The notes under the pieces: model-generated
Seen by the model: only the letters and a program-made list of their open reading frames with translations
What the model was told of the DNA's origin: nothing
The model's database searches: none
Program-made: the position numbers and the translations under genes
Origin: Clostridiales bacterium
GTDB taxonomy: Bacteria; Bacillota; Clostridia; Saccharofermentanales; Saccharofermentanaceae
Assembly: GCA_017615755.1 (NCBI GenBank)
Contig: JAFZZM010000001.1
Location: forward strand, 62,001-126,000
Direction: 5' to 3'
DNA length: 64,000 bases
Shown: positions 61,121-64,000 of the stretch, in pieces
Position numbering within the stretch: the first letter of the stretch is position 1
Layout of the letters: every line of letters begins with the position of its first letter

Positions 61121-61432
61121 TTACTTCATCAGTTTCTGCATCACTTTGACGAATTCCTCGATGGCCTCGTCCTTGCCCGCACGGATATCTTCCGCAACAC
61201 ATGTTCGCATGTGGCACGCCATCAGTTCCTTGTTAAAGCTGTTCAGCGCCGACGTCACCGCCGCCACCTGCACCAGCACATCCGGGCAGTACGCATCCTC
61301 CTCGATCATCTTCTTGATCCCGCGGATCTGGCCCTCAGCCCTCTTCAGTCTCATAAGCAGCTGCTTCTTCTCTTCTTCGCTGCGCGCCTTCTTCCGGCTC
61401 CCGCAATGCGGACATTTCTTGCTGTCACTCAT
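61121..61432 (-). CDS. csoR: CsoR family copper-sensing repressor
   Basis: 103 residues; GGAG before ATG. The DUF156/CsoR helical fold carries the copper-binding C-H-C set: C49 in DAYCPDVLVQ, H74 and C78 in LMACHMRTC. RLKRAEGQIRGIKKMIEE is the family N-terminal helix. An extra CPHC at residues 7-10 precedes the domain, a possible second metal site. It is first in the csoR-copA operon; its promoter has two operators (61488-61540), so it is autoregulated and released by Cu(I). Confidence 0.94.
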   Translation of the reverse strand: MSDSKKCPHCGSRKKARSEEEKKQLLMRLKRAEGQIRGIKKMIEEDAYCPDVLVQVAAVTSALNSFNKELMACHMRTCVAEDIRAGKDEAIEEFVKVMQKLMK

Positions 61433-61487
61433 AATCAGAACTCCTTGTATTCACCTGCTTTTCACCTTGTCGGTGACTTTTCTTGAT

Positions 61488-61504
61488 ATACCCCCGGGGG
61501 GTAT
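61488..61504 (-). promoter_or_regulatory. CsoR operator 1 (downstream of the promoter)
   Basis: ATACCCCCGGGGGGTAT, the G/C-tract palindrome of CsoR sites, centred downstream of the predicted transcription start. It is identical to the copy at 61524-61540 and starts 36 bases from it. Confidence 0.82.
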
Positions 61505-61518
61505 GTTGCTACGTCGTC

Positions 61519-61547
61519 ATTCTATACCCCCGGGGGGTATATGTCAA
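61519..61547 (-). promoter_or_regulatory. Promoter of the csoR-copA operon
   Basis: On the reverse strand TTGACA (61542-61547) and TAGAAT (61519-61524) are exactly 17 bases apart. Operator 2 fills the spacer, so CsoR binding would block RNA polymerase. Confidence 0.85.
61524..61540 (-). promoter_or_regulatory. CsoR operator 2 (inside the promoter spacer)
   Basis: A second ATACCCCCGGGGGGTAT, identical to operator 1, placed between -35 and -10 of the csoR promoter. This gives direct repression, with operator 1 likely reinforcing it. Confidence 0.85.
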
Positions 61548-61599
61548 ACTTGTTTTTTGGCGGAATCGAGTGCCGGATCGGCCTGGCAGTCGTAATCGA

Positions 61600-61700
61600 A
61601 AAAAAGTGCTTTTGCGCCCGTATTTTTAGGCCTGTTTTTCAGCAAAAGTCGGTCGGAATCCGGAAAACCATCGAATACGACCGACTTTCTCAAAGAAAAA
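61600..61700. repeat. Inverted repeat cluster in the csoR upstream gap
   Basis: AAAGTCGGTCG (61645-61655) and CGACCGACTTT (61678-61688) make a perfect 11-bp stem. A reverse copy of part of this arm (ATTCCGACCGAC, 61842-61853) lies 190 bases away, and a GCGCCCGTA block (61613-61621) reappears inverted at 61774. Two octamers (61606, 61729) flank it. Confidence 0.5.
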
Positions 61701-61773
61701 ACTCGAAAAGCATCGTTTAGTACGGTCGAAAAGCACTTAATCGTCCATTTCGCCTGCCACCCCTTCTCTCAGA

Positions 61774-61857
61774 TACGGGCGCAAACCACAAAATCCTCTA
61801 TTATGACCGACACTGTACGGGCGCTAAGCTCCAAATTGCCGATTCCGACCGACACCC
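61774..61857. repeat. Two-copy 42-bp degenerate tandem repeat
   Basis: TACGGGCGC (61774 and 61816) is followed 31 bases later by GACCGAC (61805 and 61847). Only the ends are conserved; the 22-base middles differ. This is a conserved frame with a variable middle, seen twice. With two copies it is suggestive only. Confidence 0.5.
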
Positions 61858-61862
61858 TTGCG

Positions 61863-61897
61863 AAAAAAGAGCACCCGAACTTCTGCCCGGATGCCCT
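61863..61897 (-). terminator. Terminator of the transglutaminase-like/DUF4214 gene
   Basis: AGAGCACCCG (61868-61877) pairs with CGGATGCCCT (61888-61897), with two G-T pairs. On the reverse strand it ends in TTTTTTCG. It lies 28 bases past the stop at 61925. Confidence 0.8.
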
Positions 61898-61924
61898 CTC
61901 TTCCATTTTCTTCTCGAAAAGCAC

Positions 61925-64000
61925 TCAAATCGTGCCGCGATCGATTCCGTACTGTTTGCATATCTTCGTGAACTCTTCGCTCTGTCCGAAGAATGCCATT
62001 ACGCTTTCCTTTGTCTGCGTTCCCTCGGCAATCGCGCCCACCCAGTAATCCACTTCACTCGCCTCTGGTTCGCGTCCCATAAAGGTCGTATACAGTCTTC
62101 TTACATACTCATTGTCCTTCAGCTTGAAGCCGATGAATTCAGCGCTTGTGAAGAATTCCTTCGCAGCGGAACATCCTGTCTGTTCGAGGTTAGTCAATGC
62201 TAACGACCAGTAGTTGAGTCCACCATCCTCCGGCTCGCGGCCGAGGCAGCAAGTGTACAAACGTGTAGCAAACTTGATCGCGTTCTTAGAAGCAAACTCT
62301 GCCTTTGCATTCGGCGCACCGGACTTAACTCCGTAGGTCGCGCAGACATTGCACCACTCGGTGGAATCAATGAATCCGGAAATGACCTGGTTGCGTGTCA
62401 TTGCGCCGCTCTTCAACTGCCCTACCCAGAACGCTTTTCCGTTCGGTTCGGAAGCACGGTCGAAGAAGGTCAGATATAAGGTCTCGACAAAGTCTTCTTC
62501 GTTCAAACCACGGTTCAGGAATTCCGGAGCCTCGATCAGGAAGAAGTGTGCGCAGTCACCACCTGTGCGGTTTCCGCTCTCGATCTCCTTGACCCAGTAC
62601 GCCTTGCCTTCCGGCTCTGCAGCACGATTCAGCGCTACGGTGTAAAGACGTTCGACGAAGTCTGCGATCGACGGTTCCTTCTCCGGATCCGGCGTCGGCG
62701 TCGGATCACCCGGCTTCGGAGTCACTCCTGTCGGCTTGGGAGTTGCCCCGGTCGGCACAGGCGTAACCACCGTCGGCTTCGGTGTCGCACCCGTCGGCAC
62801 AGGCGTAACGACCGTCGGTTTCGGCGTCACCGGTGCCGTAGTCGGCGTAGGTGTAGGCGTTGCGTCACTGCCCTCGATCCGCACATCGAGTTCCAGCCAC
62901 TTGCCCTGGTCGTAACCTTTTGCTTCCTTGCTCACATAGAACACGATCTTGTCGTATTCCCGGATCAGGAAATCGTCCGGAAGTACAGGTGCAGTCAGGG
63001 CCTTCATGTGCACGTTCTTCTGGTACGAACCATAGAACGCATATCTCAAGATCGTCGTCACACTTGCCGGGATCGTCAGCTCGGTAAGCGACGTTGTTCC
63101 GTTAAAAGCATGGTCTCCGATCGTCGTCAACGAACCATCCGTGAACTCGAGTTTTTCGAGTGCCGTTGCATCTCCAAAAGCACCTTCGCCGAGGGTTTTG
63201 ACCGACCCCGGTAACGTGATGCTCTTGATGTTCGAATTGTAGTAGAACGCATATCCGTCGATGTCCGTCACCGTGTCCGGGATCGAGATGGAACTGCAGC
63301 TCGGCGCCGCAACGAGGTGCGTCATGTCCTTCGAATAAATGGAATTTCCCACCACGCAATACGATGCATTTTTAGAATCCACCGTGATCTTCAAAGCCAG
63401 ATCCTGCGCGAAAACACCCTGACCGATACTCTCGACCGAAGCAGGGATCTTGATCGAAGCAAGACTCGGGCATCCCGAGAATGCAAAATCACCTATTGTC
63501 TTCAGTGTCGAAGGCAGGGTAACGGAAGTCAGTGTTTCATTATGGATAAAAGAACTATCGATGCCGATGACGGTCTGATCACCGATCTTTGCCGGAATCG
63601 TCAATGACGTGAGGTCGGAAGGCTTACCATCGTACTGGTACACGATCAGGCCTTCGCTCGTGGCTCGGTAACTGAAAAGCGACTTACGCAGAGACGCAAA
63701 ATACGGTCTCGGTGCCGATCCCGAATAACCGGCCTCAAGCTCATAGTATTCATCGCCGATCTTGGCCATTGCATTTCTGTGTCCGGAACCCGCACCCGGA
63801 TCCTTGTTACCGTTTCTTACCCACGCATCGTAGCCGAGCATCTCGCACTCTCTGATGATCAGGCTGGTGCTGGCCCAGCAGTCTCCGCCCTTGAAAATGA
63901 TCATGCTGACATAGTCGTAGTAATGGTAATCGTAGTCAAAAGAAGCCGGGTAGGCAGCAAGCGTATTGGCGATCTCCTGATTCGTCATGCCGCTCTTGAT
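61925..64000 (-). CDS. Transglutaminase-like / LRR / DUF4214 surface protein (5' truncated)
   Basis: At least 691 residues; the frame is open beyond the right edge (IKSG precedes the first Met at 63988), so the true start and any signal peptide are outside the window. The visible N-terminus has a transglutaminase-like catalytic arrangement: Cys in GDCWASTSLI, His in GSGHRNAMAKI and a final YYELEAG. Next come BspA-type leucine-rich repeats (LTSVTLPSTLKTIGDFAFSG, SIKIPASVESIGQGVF), a Pro/Thr/Val repeat linker (VVTPVPTGATPKPT), and four DUF4214 repeats (FVERLYTVALNRAAEPEG to YVRRLYTTFMGREPEA). The C-terminal module closely matches that of 12624-15455, down to EWCNVCATYGVKSG and LYTCCLGR. Confidence 0.85.
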   Translation of the reverse strand: MKSGMTNQEIANTLAAYPASFDYDYHYYDYVSMIIFKGGDCWASTSLIIRECEMLGYDAWVRNGNKDPGAGSGHRNAMAKIGDEYYELEAGYSGSAPRPYFASLRKSLFSYRATSEGLIVYQYDGKPSDLTSLTIPAKIGDQTVIGIDSSFIHNETLTSVTLPSTLKTIGDFAFSGCPSLASIKIPASVESIGQGVFAQDLALKITVDSKNASYCVVGNSIYSKDMTHLVAAPSCSSISIPDTVTDIDGYAFYYNSNIKSITLPGSVKTLGEGAFGDATALEKLEFTDGSLTTIGDHAFNGTTSLTELTIPASVTTILRYAFYGSYQKNVHMKALTAPVLPDDFLIREYDKIVFYVSKEAKGYDQGKWLELDVRIEGSDATPTPTPTTAPVTPKPTVVTPVPTGATPKPTVVTPVPTGATPKPTGVTPKPGDPTPTPDPEKEPSIADFVERLYTVALNRAAEPEGKAYWVKEIESGNRTGGDCAHFFLIEAPEFLNRGLNEEDFVETLYLTFFDRASEPNGKAFWVGQLKSGAMTRNQVISGFIDSTEWCNVCATYGVKSGAPNAKAEFASKNAIKFATRLYTCCLGREPEDGGLNYWSLALTNLEQTGCSAAKEFFTSAEFIGFKLKDNEYVRRLYTTFMGREPEASEVDYWVGAIAEGTQTKESVMAFFGQSEEFTKICKQYGIDRGTI

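Noticed and set aside
1..64000. tRNA, rRNA, transposase, integrase, prophage or attachment sites
   Set aside because: I looked through the intergenic gaps and protein set and saw no cloverleaf-like sequence, mobile-element enzyme or phage structural gene.

Overview
The window looks like chromosomal DNA from an anaerobic, fermentative, Gram-positive Clostridia-type bacterium, probably a gut or rumen organism of the Oscillospirales/Saccharofermentans kind. This is inferred from family content, not from a marker gene. The pointers are strong GGAGG ribosome-binding sites with ATG/GTG/TTG starts, Thr/Ser- or Pro-rich lipoprotein linkers, secreted leucine-rich-repeat proteins ending in DUF4214 repeats, a butyrate kinase/phosphotransacetylase pair, an oxygen-sensitive two-subunit fumarase, a GH115 glucuronidase and lar nickel-cofactor genes. 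I found 50 protein genes (two cut by the window edges) and no rRNA, tRNA, phage, transposase or CRISPR array.

0-12 kb: small sensing and envelope genes. These are a DUF3137-lemA pair, a reverse-strand run of membrane-anchored hydrolase, unknown protein and AraC/GyrI-like regulator, a flavin-type (PNPOx-like) protein, two XRE regulators (one membrane-anchored, one with a TPR-like C-terminus), a zinc-ribbon membrane protein and two lipoproteins. 11.6-24 kb: a NodB-type deacetylase, a 943-residue LRR/SLH/PASTA/DUF4214 surface protein, an AraC regulator, a membrane-anchored EEP phosphatase, a histidine-phosphatase-like protein with an altered active-site motif, a MacB/FtsX-type ABC exporter and a HEXXH lipoprotein. 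24-34.5 kb: a two-gene signalling operon (FIST-EAL c-di-GMP phosphodiesterase plus a LacI-type ligand-binding protein), two small membrane proteins, larB-larC, an S37-type peptidase lipoprotein and an esterase.

34.5-38 kb: a fermentation operon transcribed buk, pta, fumarase alpha, fumarase beta. 38-47 kb: a second HEXXH lipoprotein, an ECF sigma / membrane anti-sigma / lipoprotein operon, a GH115 glucuronidase with its own promoter, and a second zinc-ribbon membrane protein. 47-58 kb: an OmpR/histidine-kinase pair, a DUF4349 lipoprotein, an orphan PD-(D/E)XK-like protein, a striking array of seven 53-bp hairpin repeats just upstream of a second FtsX/ATPase ABC pair, a second LRR-DUF4214 protein and a DUF937 protein. 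58-64 kb: a csoR-copA copper operon with two operators placed on a near-consensus promoter and a CopZ-like domain in frame at the end of copA, then a third DUF4214 protein (transglutaminase-like plus LRR) cut by the window end.

The most unusual signals are: (1) the octamer AAAAGCAC/GTGCTTTT, present at least 31 times where about 2 are expected by chance, a third of them between genes; (2) the seven-unit 53-bp hairpin array at 52171-52523; (3) three secreted proteins with different N-terminal modules on one shared DUF4214 C-terminal module; (4) a likely internal start in copA that would release a free copper chaperone; and (5) two distant HEXXH lipoprotein paralogues and two distant CKKSKVPSKK lipoprotein paralogues.
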